Part shown: one piece after another, positions 52,267 to 60,352 of the stretch
How the letters are laid out: each line of letters begins with the position of its first letter
How positions within the stretch are numbered: the stretch's first letter is position 1
From: an uncultured Eubacteriales bacterium
Lineage (GTDB): Bacteria; Bacillota; Clostridia; Oscillospirales; Oscillospiraceae
Direction of reading: 5' to 3'
NCBI GenBank assembly: GCA_900546255.1
Contig: URCB01000001.1
Span: forward strand, 38,711 to 102,710
Length of the DNA: 64,000 nucleotides
Translations under genes and position numbers: made by a program
The notes under the pieces: generated by a model
The model's input: only the letters and a program-made list of their open reading frames with translations
Told to the model about the DNA's origin: nothing
Database searches by the model: none

Positions 52267-52704
52267 ATGGAATCTCCTGGACGCTATGTGGCCCAAGTGT
52301 GGCATGAGGTGTTGATGAACAGCGCCACCGCAGAAGACGTGGCCAAGTATGCCCCCTTGGCGGGCCGCTCTCCGGTAGAACTGCGGATCCTTCTCCTGGC
52401 AGGCAGTACCCAGGACTTACCCTTAAGCGCCTATGCGGAAGCCCTTCACCTTCCCAAGAGTACCCTCACCAGCATTCTGCAACGCTTGGAACGGCAGGGC
52501 TATCTCCGCCGTATGCCTCGGGAAACAGACCGGCGCTCCGCCTGCCTGACCCTCACGGAGCAAGGCGTTGCATTCTACCACACCTACCTCGCCTACCAGC
52601 AGGACTTGGGAGAACGCATCCTGCACGGTCTGAACCGGGAGGAGCAGCAACAGCTTCTGGCCCTGCTGCAAAAAATTCAGTCTTATATGGTCAGGAGGCC
52701 GTAA
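52267..52704 (+). CDS. MarR-family regulator upstream of an SDR gene
   Basis: A 145-residue winged-helix regulator (LHLPKSTLTSILQRLERQGY, wing RETDRRSACLTLT). It is separated from the SDR gene by 1 nt, so the two are co-transcribed. The ribosome site is weak (GAGATGAG), giving a low expected level. It probably represses its own operon through the dyad at 52225-52247. Confidence 0.88.
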   Translation: MESPGRYVAQVWHEVLMNSATAEDVAKYAPLAGRSPVELRILLLAGSTQDLPLSAYAEALHLPKSTLTSILQRLERQGYLRRMPRETDRRSACLTLTEQGVAFYHTYLAYQQDLGERILHGLNREEQQQLLALLQKIQSYMVRRP

Positions 52705-52705
52705 C

Positions 52706-53875
52706 ATGGATCTTACCTTTGACAAAACCGCGCTAGCGGGACACACTGTCCTCCTCACCGGCGCGGGTGGAGGGATTGGCCGGGAAACCGCCCTGGCCTT
52801 TGCTGCCCTGGGGGCTTTCGTCCTCCTGACAGATATAGACCGAGCGCGTGGGGAGCAGGCAACTGCCGCCGTCAACCTGCGCTTCCCCCAAGCAGCCCAT
52901 TTTCTCCACGCGGATCTGTCTGACAAGGAGGCGGTGGCTGCCCTCTGTGAGAAGGTCCTGGCCCAGTACGGCTGCCCCGATATCCTCTTTCACAACGCCG
53001 CTGTGGTGGTCACTGGCCAGGTTGGTGCCGTCCCTTTCCAGGCGTGGGAACACAGCTACGCCGTCAACCTGCGGGCCCCCATCCTACTCACCTCCTCGTT
53101 CTTGCCCCACATGCGAAAACGGGATCGGGGATGCGTGGTCTTTGTCTCCTCCTCTGGAGCCGCCCCCTACCTCAATGCCTACGAGGTCTTTAAAACCGCC
53201 CAAGGGGAGTTTTCCAGCGGTCTGGCTGCGGAACTGGAGGGAACCCACATCTACACCTATACCATCGCGCCAGGCCTGGTACGGACCCAAACCGCGGAGG
53301 ACAGCATCCAGGCGGTGGCGGCCCACATGGGCCTCTCCACAGAGGCCTTCTATCGGGAACAGGCTGCCCGCACCCTTTCTCCCCAGGAGGCAGGACAGGG
53401 ATTTGCCCTGTCTACCCTGAGCGCTTCCACCTACCACGGGCAGGAGATCTCCTCTCTCCAAGCCCTTCACAAGTGCTTGGGGACGGGAAGGGACCGCACC
53501 ACACCTCCCGCAACAGAGGCGCCTGCCCTTCCCCCCGCCCTGTTGATACGCATTTTTGACACGTTCCAAGCCCAGTACCACGGCTGGCTGCAGCGCAACC
53601 TCTTTGAACGGCAATGGGTGCTGCGAGACTTTAAGAAACGAGTGGGGCTGCCGGCAGAGGCCGTGGATAACACCTTGCAAACCGCTCGGAACACCTTAGA
53701 ACGGGGGGAAAGCCCTACCCTCTCTCCCGCCCTCTTTGCCAAGCTGCAGGCCTATTGGCAGCACCAGTATACTTTACTTCAGAGCTTTGAAAAGGACCCA
53801 GACCAGCGGGAAGCCTATGGCCGGCAGATCCAGGCTTGGATTGCCGATCTCCAGCAGCTGCTGGACCTGCTTTGA
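52706..53875 (+). CDS. Short-chain dehydrogenase with a C-terminal helical extension
   Basis: A 389-residue NAD(P)-dependent oxidoreductase. The Rossmann motif TGAGGGIG (18-25), HNAA near 97, catalytic Ser148 region and Y159-x3-K163 are all present in residues 1-255. A further 115 residues (about 275-389) form an unrecognised, mostly helical domain with many Gln/Leu. Substrate unknown. The reductase is controlled with a MarR repressor, a layout common in detoxification of small organic molecules. Confidence 0.85.
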   Translation: MDLTFDKTALAGHTVLLTGAGGGIGRETALAFAALGAFVLLTDIDRARGEQATAAVNLRFPQAAHFLHADLSDKEAVAALCEKVLAQYGCPDILFHNAAVVVTGQVGAVPFQAWEHSYAVNLRAPILLTSSFLPHMRKRDRGCVVFVSSSGAAPYLNAYEVFKTAQGEFSSGLAAELEGTHIYTYTIAPGLVRTQTAEDSIQAVAAHMGLSTEAFYREQAARTLSPQEAGQGFALSTLSASTYHGQEISSLQALHKCLGTGRDRTTPPATEAPALPPALLIRIFDTFQAQYHGWLQRNLFERQWVLRDFKKRVGLPAEAVDNTLQTARNTLERGESPTLSPALFAKLQAYWQHQYTLLQSFEKDPDQREAYGRQIQAWIADLQQLLDLL

Positions 53876-53877
53876 CC

Positions 53878-55173
53878 CTACCAGGACAAGCGTTCGCCAG
53901 CAGATCCCCGGTCGGGCCAAATCGTTTCCCCCAAAATCGCCCAGTTCTGGGCAAAGGGCCGCAACAGGTTCCAATAGGCCACGCCCCCCAGCTTCCACTC
54001 CAGGGCCAGGCGCAGCTTCGCCTGCACGCTGCGGGCATCCTCAAACCAAACCCTATGGGTCTCCCCCTCCTTGGTGTAGGAAAAGGTGGGGGTCTGGGCT
54101 GTCTCGTCAAAGGAAATCTCCGCCCCCACTTGGGCGGCCAAGCGCACCGCCTCCTGGTTGCCCAGGGTGACGGCCCGGCGGCCGGGGGTATGGGGCAGCG
54201 TCCAATCGTAGCCGTAGTTGGGGATGCCCAGCTGTATCTTTCCCGGCGGGATCTCCGTCACGGCATAGCGCACCACCTGCGCCACCTGGGGAAGGGGCGC
54301 TACCGCCATGGGCAGGCCGTAGGCATACCCCCACTCGTACGTCATCAAGAGTACGGAGTCTGCAATGGTTCCCACGGCGCCGTAATCGTGGCCCTCGTAA
54401 AGAAGCCCCTCCTGGTCCGGATGGGTCTTGGGGGCCAGATCTACGTGAAGCGACAGGCCCACCTGGTGTAGCCGTTCCCTGGCGTTGCCCAGGAAGGCCA
54501 GGAAAGCCGCCCGGTCCTCCCGGGCGATGTACTCAAAATCCACGTCCAGACCCTGGTACCCCTTTTCCAACAGGATGGCCACCAGTTCATCCAGCACACG
54601 GTCTTGGAGGGCCTGGTCCTGGAACAGTTGGGCCGCCCGCTGGGAAGAAAAGCTGCCGCTCTCATCCATAGAGGTCAGAACCAGCATGGCACCCACGCGA
54701 AACCGCTGGGCCTCTGCCAACAGGGCACTGTCCTCCGGCACCACCAGGGTGCCATCCTCCTGAAAGCCGTAGGAAAAGACGGAGAGGGTGGTCAAAAACG
54801 GCAGTGCCTGCCGCAACACCCCGGGAAGTACATGGGGGTAGGCATACCCACCCACAGAAAGGTGACCCTCCCGCTCCCCTGCCAAGGCTAAGGTCAGCAC
54901 CTCCCCGGGGGAGAGAGGGTGCCCCTGCGTCAGGATGGGGTTGTACTGGAGCAGCTGCCGGAGGGGGACCCCCGTCTGTCTGGCAATACCCCACAGCGTA
55001 TCCCCTGGCCGGACGGTGTAGGTGGCCGTGGGAACCAGCACCGTCAAGGCCTGCCCCGGTACCAAAGGCTGGTCTGGTCCCAAGCCATTGTCGCTGCGCA
55101 GCCGGGCCTGGGAGACCCCAAACCGCTGGGCAAGCTGCGGCAAGCGGTCCCCCTGTTGTACCACATAAATCAT
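53878..55173 (-). CDS. Spore cortex hydrolase, SleL/YaaH type
   Basis: A 431-residue spore germination enzyme. Two LysM domains (2-46 and 51-96) bind peptidoglycan; residues 105-430 are a GH18 barrel with the DxDxE catalytic motif GLDVDFEY (Glu214). SleL/YaaH act as N-acetylglucosaminidases on cortex muramic-lactam peptidoglycan. There is no signal peptide, as in YaaH. GGGAGG precedes the ATG. The gene ends 2 nt from the convergent SDR gene, with no terminator between. Confidence 0.9.
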   Translation of the reverse strand: MIYVVQQGDRLPQLAQRFGVSQARLRSDNGLGPDQPLVPGQALTVLVPTATYTVRPGDTLWGIARQTGVPLRQLLQYNPILTQGHPLSPGEVLTLALAGEREGHLSVGGYAYPHVLPGVLRQALPFLTTLSVFSYGFQEDGTLVVPEDSALLAEAQRFRVGAMLVLTSMDESGSFSSQRAAQLFQDQALQDRVLDELVAILLEKGYQGLDVDFEYIAREDRAAFLAFLGNARERLHQVGLSLHVDLAPKTHPDQEGLLYEGHDYGAVGTIADSVLLMTYEWGYAYGLPMAVAPLPQVAQVVRYAVTEIPPGKIQLGIPNYGYDWTLPHTPGRRAVTLGNQEAVRLAAQVGAEISFDETAQTPTFSYTKEGETHRVWFEDARSVQAKLRLALEWKLGGVAYWNLLRPFAQNWAILGETIWPDRGSAGERLSW

Positions 55174-55206
55174 CGGATCCCTCCCGGTTTCGTTTTGAGT
55201 ACCACC

Positions 55207-55236
55207 ATTCTATGAGGAAGATCCAGCTTCCATACC
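55207..55236 (-). promoter_or_regulatory. Possible sigma-E promoter of the SleL-like gene
   Basis: CATAGAAT (one mismatch to the sigma-E -10) with GGTATGG 15 nt upstream, about 34 nt before the start codon. B. subtilis yaaH is sigma-E dependent; assignment here is by analogy. Confidence 0.4.
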
Positions 55237-55238
55237 AC

Positions 55239-55271
55239 AAAAGGCGGCAGCACGTTGTGCTGCCGCCTTTT
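55239..55271. terminator. Terminator of the ligase gene
   Basis: A 15-bp perfect stem AAAAGGCGGCAGCAC and complement with a 3-nt loop. T tracts lie at the ends on both strands. Confidence 0.8.
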
Positions 55272-55304
55272 GGCGATACGCTATCTTAACAAGAAGGACA
55301 GGTT

Positions 55305-56930
55305 TTATGGATGCTCCTCCTGTTCCGCAGCCCAAGCCTCCAAGGTACGGTAGTCCAACTTCCCTCTGGGGGTCAGGGGCAGTTCTGCCAGGAAGTGATA
55401 GGCCGCTGGGATCAGGTAGGTGTTCAGGGTCTTCTTGGCCCGGGTCTGGAGAGCCTGCTCCAGTTCCCGGGGATCGGTCCCCTGGCGAGGCACCACATAG
55501 GCCACGGGAACCGTCTCGCCCTCTCGGTTCTTCCCCCCCACCACGGCACAGGCTGTGACCTGTGGGTCCTCCAAAAAGCAGTTTTCAATCACCGAGGGGA
55601 AAATTTTAAAGCCGTTGCGGGAGAGCATCCGTTTCTTTCGTCCGGTCACCACCACCCGGCCGTCTGCTGTAATGTAGCCCAGGTCCTTGGTCCATACCCA
55701 GAGGGTGCCATCGGGACCAGGTTTCAGCACTTGGTGGTCGGCCTCTGGCCGGCGGTAGTAGCCATTCATCACCGCCTGGCTTTGGATCAGGAGCTCTCCC
55801 TGCACCTCCGGTGGGCAGAGGGCCCCAGTCTCCGGGTCCACCGCCACCACGTGGCAGCCGGGCAGCGGGCGGCCTACGTCGCCGTCCTCCCAAGCCCCGT
55901 AACTCACGCACATGATTCCCCCGTCCTCGGACATGCCGTACTCTTTGATGAGCCGGGAGGCACAGCCCCGCTGGGCCAGGAAGGCATTGATCCGCCGTTC
56001 CAGTTCCGCCGGGAGTACATCTCCCCCGCACCGGGGCACCTTCAGGAAGGAGAGGTCTGCCTCCGCCGCCCAGGCATCCTGCAGGAGAAACTGCCAGTAG
56101 GCCGTGGTGCCGCAGACCTGCTCTGGCCGATAACGGCGCAGCATGTCGCCCAGGTCATGGGGACGGAACATGGGACAGAGAATCACCCCCATCCCCAAAG
56201 AGAGCGGGGTGTGGAGGCATTGGCTCAGGCCAAACACGGCAAAGAGCGGGAGGAGCACCAGGGCAAAGCCCCCTCTGCCATACTCCGTCTCTGCTCGGGT
56301 ATAGTACTCCAGCGCCCAGGCAAAGGACCGCCGGGAGAGCACCACGCCTTTGGCCGGCCCCGTGGTTCCCCCAGTGTAGGTGATGGCCACCGGCTCTTCC
56401 CACCGGTCTGCCTCCGGCGGCACTTGGGCAGGGGGGCGGAGAAAGTCCGCCCAGGACAGGCAGTCCGGACCTGCCCCCTGCTGCCAGGTGTTGAGATGGA
56501 GCTTTCCCTCCAGTTCCGGGGCCACGTAGGGGGCCAGGGGCAGCACCACGAAGTGCTGGGTAGGTGCCGTTCCCCGGTGATGGTAGACCTTGGAAAAGGC
56601 CACTTCCAGCACCAGGGCCACCCGGGAACCTGCCTGGGTGAGGTACTCCTCCACCTCGGCAGGGCTCACCTTCATGTCCACCCAGTTGGCCACTGCACCG
56701 ATCCGGTCAATGGCGTAAAAGGCCATCACTGCCTCGGGGGTGTTGAGGGAGAACAGGGTCACCAGTTCTCCCGGCCCCACCCCTAGGGCACGGAGGCCCG
56801 CCTCCGCCTGCAGGATCCCCTGGAAGAGCGCGCCATAGGACAAGGACTTGTCCCCACAACGGAGGACGATGTCCTCTTCCCGGCCCTGGCCAGCCTGCCA
56901 TAGGGTCTCGTAAAGGGCCTGCTGCTTCAC
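55305..56930 (-). CDS. AMP-forming acyl-CoA synthetase/ligase
   Basis: A class I adenylate-forming enzyme, 541 residues. The AMP-binding P-loop YTGGTTGPAKGVVLS is at 185-199, KEYGMSEDGG in the middle, and the C-terminal catalytic Lys in PRGKLDYRTLE. It activates a carboxylic acid, most likely a fatty or aromatic acid, to an acyl-CoA; the substrate is unknown. A GTG start overlaps the SecB-like gene by 4 bp, and no independent ribosome site is evident, so translation is probably coupled. Confidence 0.88.
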   Translation of the reverse strand: MKQQALYETLWQAGQGREEDIVLRCGDKSLSYGALFQGILQAEAGLRALGVGPGELVTLFSLNTPEAVMAFYAIDRIGAVANWVDMKVSPAEVEEYLTQAGSRVALVLEVAFSKVYHHRGTAPTQHFVVLPLAPYVAPELEGKLHLNTWQQGAGPDCLSWADFLRPPAQVPPEADRWEEPVAITYTGGTTGPAKGVVLSRRSFAWALEYYTRAETEYGRGGFALVLLPLFAVFGLSQCLHTPLSLGMGVILCPMFRPHDLGDMLRRYRPEQVCGTTAYWQFLLQDAWAAEADLSFLKVPRCGGDVLPAELERRINAFLAQRGCASRLIKEYGMSEDGGIMCVSYGAWEDGDVGRPLPGCHVVAVDPETGALCPPEVQGELLIQSQAVMNGYYRRPEADHQVLKPGPDGTLWVWTKDLGYITADGRVVVTGRKKRMLSRNGFKIFPSVIENCFLEDPQVTACAVVGGKNREGETVPVAYVVPRQGTDPRELEQALQTRAKKTLNTYLIPAAYHFLAELPLTPRGKLDYRTLEAWAAEQEEHP

Positions 56931-57376
56931 AGGAGGGTGAGCTTGGGGCCGCCGTCGGGGTTCCGGTCGTTGCCGGGGCCGCCCTTGTTGACTGTGATGT
57001 TATCCGGGTTGATGGGGACCTTCCGCAGCATCAGGCCGGGCACTCCAGAGGCCGCCGCCAAGCTGGCGCACTGGGACTGCATGAAGGGGAAGAGCTGGTC
57101 ATAAACCTCCCCGTGGACCTGGCGCTTGACCTCATCGGTGGTGGCGCCGGTGCAGTTGAAAATGCCCACCAGCACCACGGTCATGGTAAATTTGCCCCCG
57201 GCAAATTCCTTGTCCCGCAGGGTCTGCTGGAGTTTGCCCACGCAGCGGCTGCCGTCGGACATGAAGCTGACGTTCAGAGAGAAGGAGCTGTCCAACTGGA
57301 TCTGCCCGGACTGCTCCAATTTATTGATCAGGTGAATTTCCTGCACTTTTTGAGACATCAAAGTTGCGTTTGCCAT
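56927..57376 (-). CDS. SecB-like chaperone-fold protein
   Basis: A 149-residue protein. The N-terminal strand-rich half (VQEIHLINKLEQSGQIQL) and especially the stretch LFPFMQSQCASLAAASGVPG then LRKVPINPDNI align in pattern with the SecB core (LFPYARECITSMVSRGTFP, then LAPVNFDAL). SecB is an export chaperone of proteobacteria; Firmicutes normally lack it, though SecB-like proteins occur in Clostridia and toxin-antitoxin systems. The function is unknown. It is expressed from its own promoter with the ligase gene. Confidence 0.65.
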   Translation of the reverse strand: MANATLMSQKVQEIHLINKLEQSGQIQLDSSFSLNVSFMSDGSRCVGKLQQTLRDKEFAGGKFTMTVVLVGIFNCTGATTDEVKRQVHGEVYDQLFPFMQSQCASLAAASGVPGLMLRKVPINPDNITVNKGGPGNDRNPDGGPKLTLL

Positions 57377-57412
57377 AGGAAACAATCCCTTCTTTCATAA
57401 AGTGGTACCCTT

Positions 57413-57441
57413 ATTATATACAGCCCGGCCGGGAAAGTCCA
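57413..57441 (-). promoter_or_regulatory. Promoter of the SecB-like/ligase operon
   Basis: TGGACT and TATAAT with 17-nt spacing on the minus strand. Confidence 0.65.
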
Positions 57442-57449
57442 GGGCTTTC

Positions 57450-58076
57450 TCACCGGCGGGGAAACCCCGCAATGCCCTTCTGGAGCCGCATCTGCAGCTG
57501 ATGAACGTGGAAGGGATCGCACACCCCCGGATGGATTTGTACCGTGAGGGGCAGGACCCGCGCCTCCCTTTGGGAAACCCACTTTCCCAGCGTAAAAATG
57601 GGAAGCAGATACGGGCGCTCTGTGGTGGCCGCCAAGTGAAACGCCGAAAAAGACATCCAGGGCACCATGGAGACATCGAAGGTATTCTCCGGACGGACGC
57701 CCTGGGGCATCCATGCCGGGGAAGCCCCATAGGCCGCCACATCGCGCTGATAGGCTGCCCGGAAGACCTGGTAATCCGGATGAAAGGGCGTCCAGAGCAC
57801 CGAAAAGGTCTTCTCTTGGGGGTGAAACACCGTGTAGGCCGGGTCCATATGATCGTAAATCCCCAAACCCTCCGGCGTTGCCACAGTGCGGAACGCCTCC
57901 ATCTCGTTCACGCCCTGGGTCAGCAGCCAGAGAAGGGCGGGGTAAAGGGGTTCCCCCGCCAGCAGAGTAACGTCTAGGGGAACCGTTACCGCAAAGGGGC
58001 CTTGCCCGGTCTTTTGTACCCACTCGTAATGGGCCCTGCGGGGCCATCGCGTCCTGTCAATGGGGACCAGTCCCAT
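57450..58076 (-). CDS. CatA-like protein lacking the catalytic histidine
   Basis: A 208-residue homologue of chloramphenicol acetyltransferase over its full length: PIDRTRWPRRAHYEWV at the start, FSVLWTPFHPDYQ, QRDVAAYGA and VSMVPWMSFSAFHLA. The catalytic segment reads IHPGVCDPFHVHQLQ where active enzymes have VHHAVCDGFH. The catalytic second His is Pro and the Gly after Asp is Pro. It is therefore unlikely to acetylate chloramphenicol; a binding role is possible. GGAGGG precedes the ATG. Confidence 0.85.
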   Translation of the reverse strand: MGLVPIDRTRWPRRAHYEWVQKTGQGPFAVTVPLDVTLLAGEPLYPALLWLLTQGVNEMEAFRTVATPEGLGIYDHMDPAYTVFHPQEKTFSVLWTPFHPDYQVFRAAYQRDVAAYGASPAWMPQGVRPENTFDVSMVPWMSFSAFHLAATTERPYLLPIFTLGKWVSQREARVLPLTVQIHPGVCDPFHVHQLQMRLQKGIAGFPRR

Positions 58077-58160
58077 GGAATCCCTCCCTTCCTTTGCTCT
58101 CTGCTCTACATTCTCATTCTACCACACTGCCCCAACAAAGGCCAACGGGTTTCCCCATTT

Positions 58161-58190
58161 GGAATATTTTTGCCAGAGACAGGCACACTA
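58161..58190 (+). promoter_or_regulatory. Sigma-G-like promoter of spoVAD-spoVAE
   Basis: GGAATA and CACACTA separated by 17 nt resemble the forespore sigma-G consensus (TGAATA / CATACTA), as expected for spoVA genes. Confidence 0.55.
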
Positions 58191-58221
58191 GAAAGACCGT
58201 ATCAGCAAAGGAGCGAACGCT

Positions 58222-59250
58222 TTGGACATGAAAAAACTCGGACGGCAGACCGTCCGCTTTGCCTCTCCCCCTTCCATCGCCGGCTTTGGCAACGCCGTCG
58301 GCCAAAAGGAACGGGACGGCCCCCTAGGCCCCTACTTTGACCTGGCCGGGGAAGACGACACCTTCTCCCAACCCAGCTGGGAAAAGGCAGAGACCGCCAT
58401 GCAGAAACAGGCCCTGGCGTTTGCCCTAGAACGGGCCGGGATCACTGCGGACCAATTGGACTATGTCTTTGCCGGGGATCTCCTCAACCAGTGCATCGCT
58501 ACCTCCTACTCTCTCCGGGCCCAAAACGCCCCCTTCTTTGGGCTGTATGGGGCCTGCTCCACCATGGCGGAAGGCCTCTCCCTGGCCGCCATGCTGATTG
58601 ACGGCGGGTTTGCCGCCTATGCCGCAGCCATGACCTCCTCCCACTTCTGTTCTGCGGAGCGGCAGTACCGGAACCCCCTGGAGTACGGGGGGCAAAAGCC
58701 GCCCACCGCCCAGTGGACTGCCACCGGCGCCGGGGCTGTCATTCTCTCTTCCACCGGGAAGGGGCCCTATGTCACCCATGTCACCACGGGGAAGGTCATC
58801 GACAAGGGCATCACCGATGCCAACAACATGGGCGCTGCCATGGCTCCGGCCGCGTACTCCACCCTCCGTGCCCACTTTGAGGAGACGGGGCGGGCACCGG
58901 ATTTCTATGATCTCATTGTCACCGGCGACCTGGGCAGCCTGGGGAAAGGCATCGTTCTCGACTTCTTCCGGCAGGATGGTGTGTCCTTGGGGCCCTGCTA
59001 CGACGACTGTGGGGTGCTCCTCTTTGACCCCAAACGCCAGGATGTCCACGCCGGCGGGTCGGGCTGCGGGTGTAGCGCTGTGGTGCTCACAGGGTACCTG
59101 CTGCGCGCTCTGCAAACCGGGACATGCCACAACCTCCTCTTCTGCGGTACCGGGGCCCTGCACTCCCCCACGGCCACCATGCAGGGGGAGAGCATCCCGG
59201 GGATCTGCCACGCCGTGGCCATCGCCAGCACAAAAGGAGGCAAACCATGA
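58222..59250 (+). CDS. spoVAD: Stage V sporulation protein AD
   Basis: Part of the SpoVA channel that takes dipicolinic acid into the forespore; SpoVAD binds DPA. The 342 residues have a thiolase-like fold: FASPPSIAGFGNAVG, YGACSTMAEGLSLAAMLIDGG, SSHFCSAERQYRNPLEYG and TGAGAVILS. A TTG start fits the AAAGGAG site (8-nt spacing); the ATG two codons later is an alternative. It overlaps spoVAE by 4 bp. The usual spoVAC is not upstream. Confidence 0.95.
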   Translation: MDMKKLGRQTVRFASPPSIAGFGNAVGQKERDGPLGPYFDLAGEDDTFSQPSWEKAETAMQKQALAFALERAGITADQLDYVFAGDLLNQCIATSYSLRAQNAPFFGLYGACSTMAEGLSLAAMLIDGGFAAYAAAMTSSHFCSAERQYRNPLEYGGQKPPTAQWTATGAGAVILSSTGKGPYVTHVTTGKVIDKGITDANNMGAAMAPAAYSTLRAHFEETGRAPDFYDLIVTGDLGSLGKGIVLDFFRQDGVSLGPCYDDCGVLLFDPKRQDVHAGGSGCGCSAVVLTGYLLRALQTGTCHNLLFCGTGALHSPTATMQGESIPGICHAVAIASTKGGKP

Positions 59251-59615
59251 GCAGTCCAGAAACCTATCTGGCCGCCTTCCTCTGTGGCGGCCTGCTCTGC
59301 CTGGTGGGGCAGATTCTCATTGACAAGACCCGGCTCACCCCGGCCAGAATCCTGGTGTTGTATGTGGTGGTGGGGGTTGTTTTGGGCGCAGCCGGCCTGT
59401 ATCAGCCCCTGGTGGACCGCTGCGGGGCGGGGGCTACGGTCCCCCTGACCGGGTTTGGCTACAACCTGGCCGTAGGGGTGGCCAAAGCCGTGGAGACGGA
59501 GGGGGCCCTGGGGATCTTTACCGGCGGCGCCGCCGCCGCTGCCGGGGGGATTGCCGCTGCCGTGTTCTTCGGCAATCTGGTGGCCCTCTTCTTCCGGTCC
59601 AAGCCGAAGACCTAA
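59247..59615 (+). CDS. spoVAE: Stage V sporulation protein AE (SpoVAEb type)
   Basis: A 122-residue integral membrane protein with about four hydrophobic segments, a component of the SpoVA DPA channel. The pattern YLAAFLCGGLLCLVGQILID and GFGYNLAVGVAKAVE is typical. AAAGGAGG lies 6 nt before the ATG; the gene overlaps spoVAD as ATGA. Confidence 0.93.
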   Translation: MSSPETYLAAFLCGGLLCLVGQILIDKTRLTPARILVLYVVVGVVLGAAGLYQPLVDRCGAGATVPLTGFGYNLAVGVAKAVETEGALGIFTGGAAAAAGGIAAAVFFGNLVALFFRSKPKT

Positions 59616-59621
59616 CCCCCG

Positions 59622-59650
59622 TTGCCTTTTCCCCGCCTGCCTGTTATAAT
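59622..59650 (+). promoter_or_regulatory. Promoter of the uracil-DNA glycosylase gene
   Basis: TTGCCT and TATAAT with 17-nt spacing. Confidence 0.75.
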
Positions 59651-59679
59651 GAAAAAAGACAGACAGAGGAGGGATCCCC

Positions 59680-60261
59680 ATGGTGAGTTGGGAAGAATTG
59701 GAGAACGCATGCCAACACTGCCGCGCCTGTCCCCTGGCAGAAACCAGGACCAACGTGGTCTTCGGCGTGGGCAGCCGCCAGGCGGACATCCTCTTCATCG
59801 GGGAAGGCCCAGGGGAGCAGGAGGACCTTCAGGGGGAACCCTTCGTGGGCCCAGCGGGAAAACTCCTGGACCTGATGCTCTCCCTCATCGACCTGGAGCG
59901 GTCCAACGTCTATATTGCCAACATCGTCAAGTGCCGTCCCCCCAAAAACCGGGACCCTCTCAACACCGAGCAGGACGCCTGCATTGGGTATCTGCGGGCC
60001 CAAACCGCTCTGCTCCGGCCTAAGATCATCGTCTGCCTAGGCCGAATCGCCGCTATGCGGATCATTGACAAAGACTTCCGCATCACCCGGCAGCACGGCC
60101 AGTGGTTCCACCGCGCCGGCGTGGCGATGACCGCAATCTACCACCCCTCTGCCGTCCTGCGGGACCCGTTGAAGGGGCCAGACACCTTCGTAGACCTGAA
60201 AAGCATCCAGGCCAAGGTCAAAGAACTCTGCCCGGACAGCCTGACTCCCCTGGTCCGTTAA
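59680..60261 (+). CDS. Family 4 uracil-DNA glycosylase
   Basis: An iron-sulfur uracil-DNA glycosylase that removes uracil from deaminated DNA. The 193 residues carry the 4Fe-4S ligands C14, C17, C85 and C101, motif A GEGPGEQED (41-49) and the C-terminal HPSAVLR. AGAGGAGG precedes the ATG. It is monocistronic. Confidence 0.94.
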   Translation: MVSWEELENACQHCRACPLAETRTNVVFGVGSRQADILFIGEGPGEQEDLQGEPFVGPAGKLLDLMLSLIDLERSNVYIANIVKCRPPKNRDPLNTEQDACIGYLRAQTALLRPKIIVCLGRIAAMRIIDKDFRITRQHGQWFHRAGVAMTAIYHPSAVLRDPLKGPDTFVDLKSIQAKVKELCPDSLTPLVR

Positions 60262-60282
60262 GGCCCATAGACTACAAAATGT

Positions 60283-60328
60283 AACGCCCAGTCCTCAGGA
60301 CATTCTACCCTGAGGACTGGGCGTTGTT
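60283..60328. terminator. Terminator between the glycosylase and dehydrogenase genes
   Basis: A 17-bp perfect stem AACGCCCAGTCCTCAGG and complement with a 9-nt loop, then GTTGTT on the plus strand. It may serve both convergent genes. Confidence 0.75.
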
Positions 60329-60352
60329 GGATTCTAACCGGTGTACCCTCGC

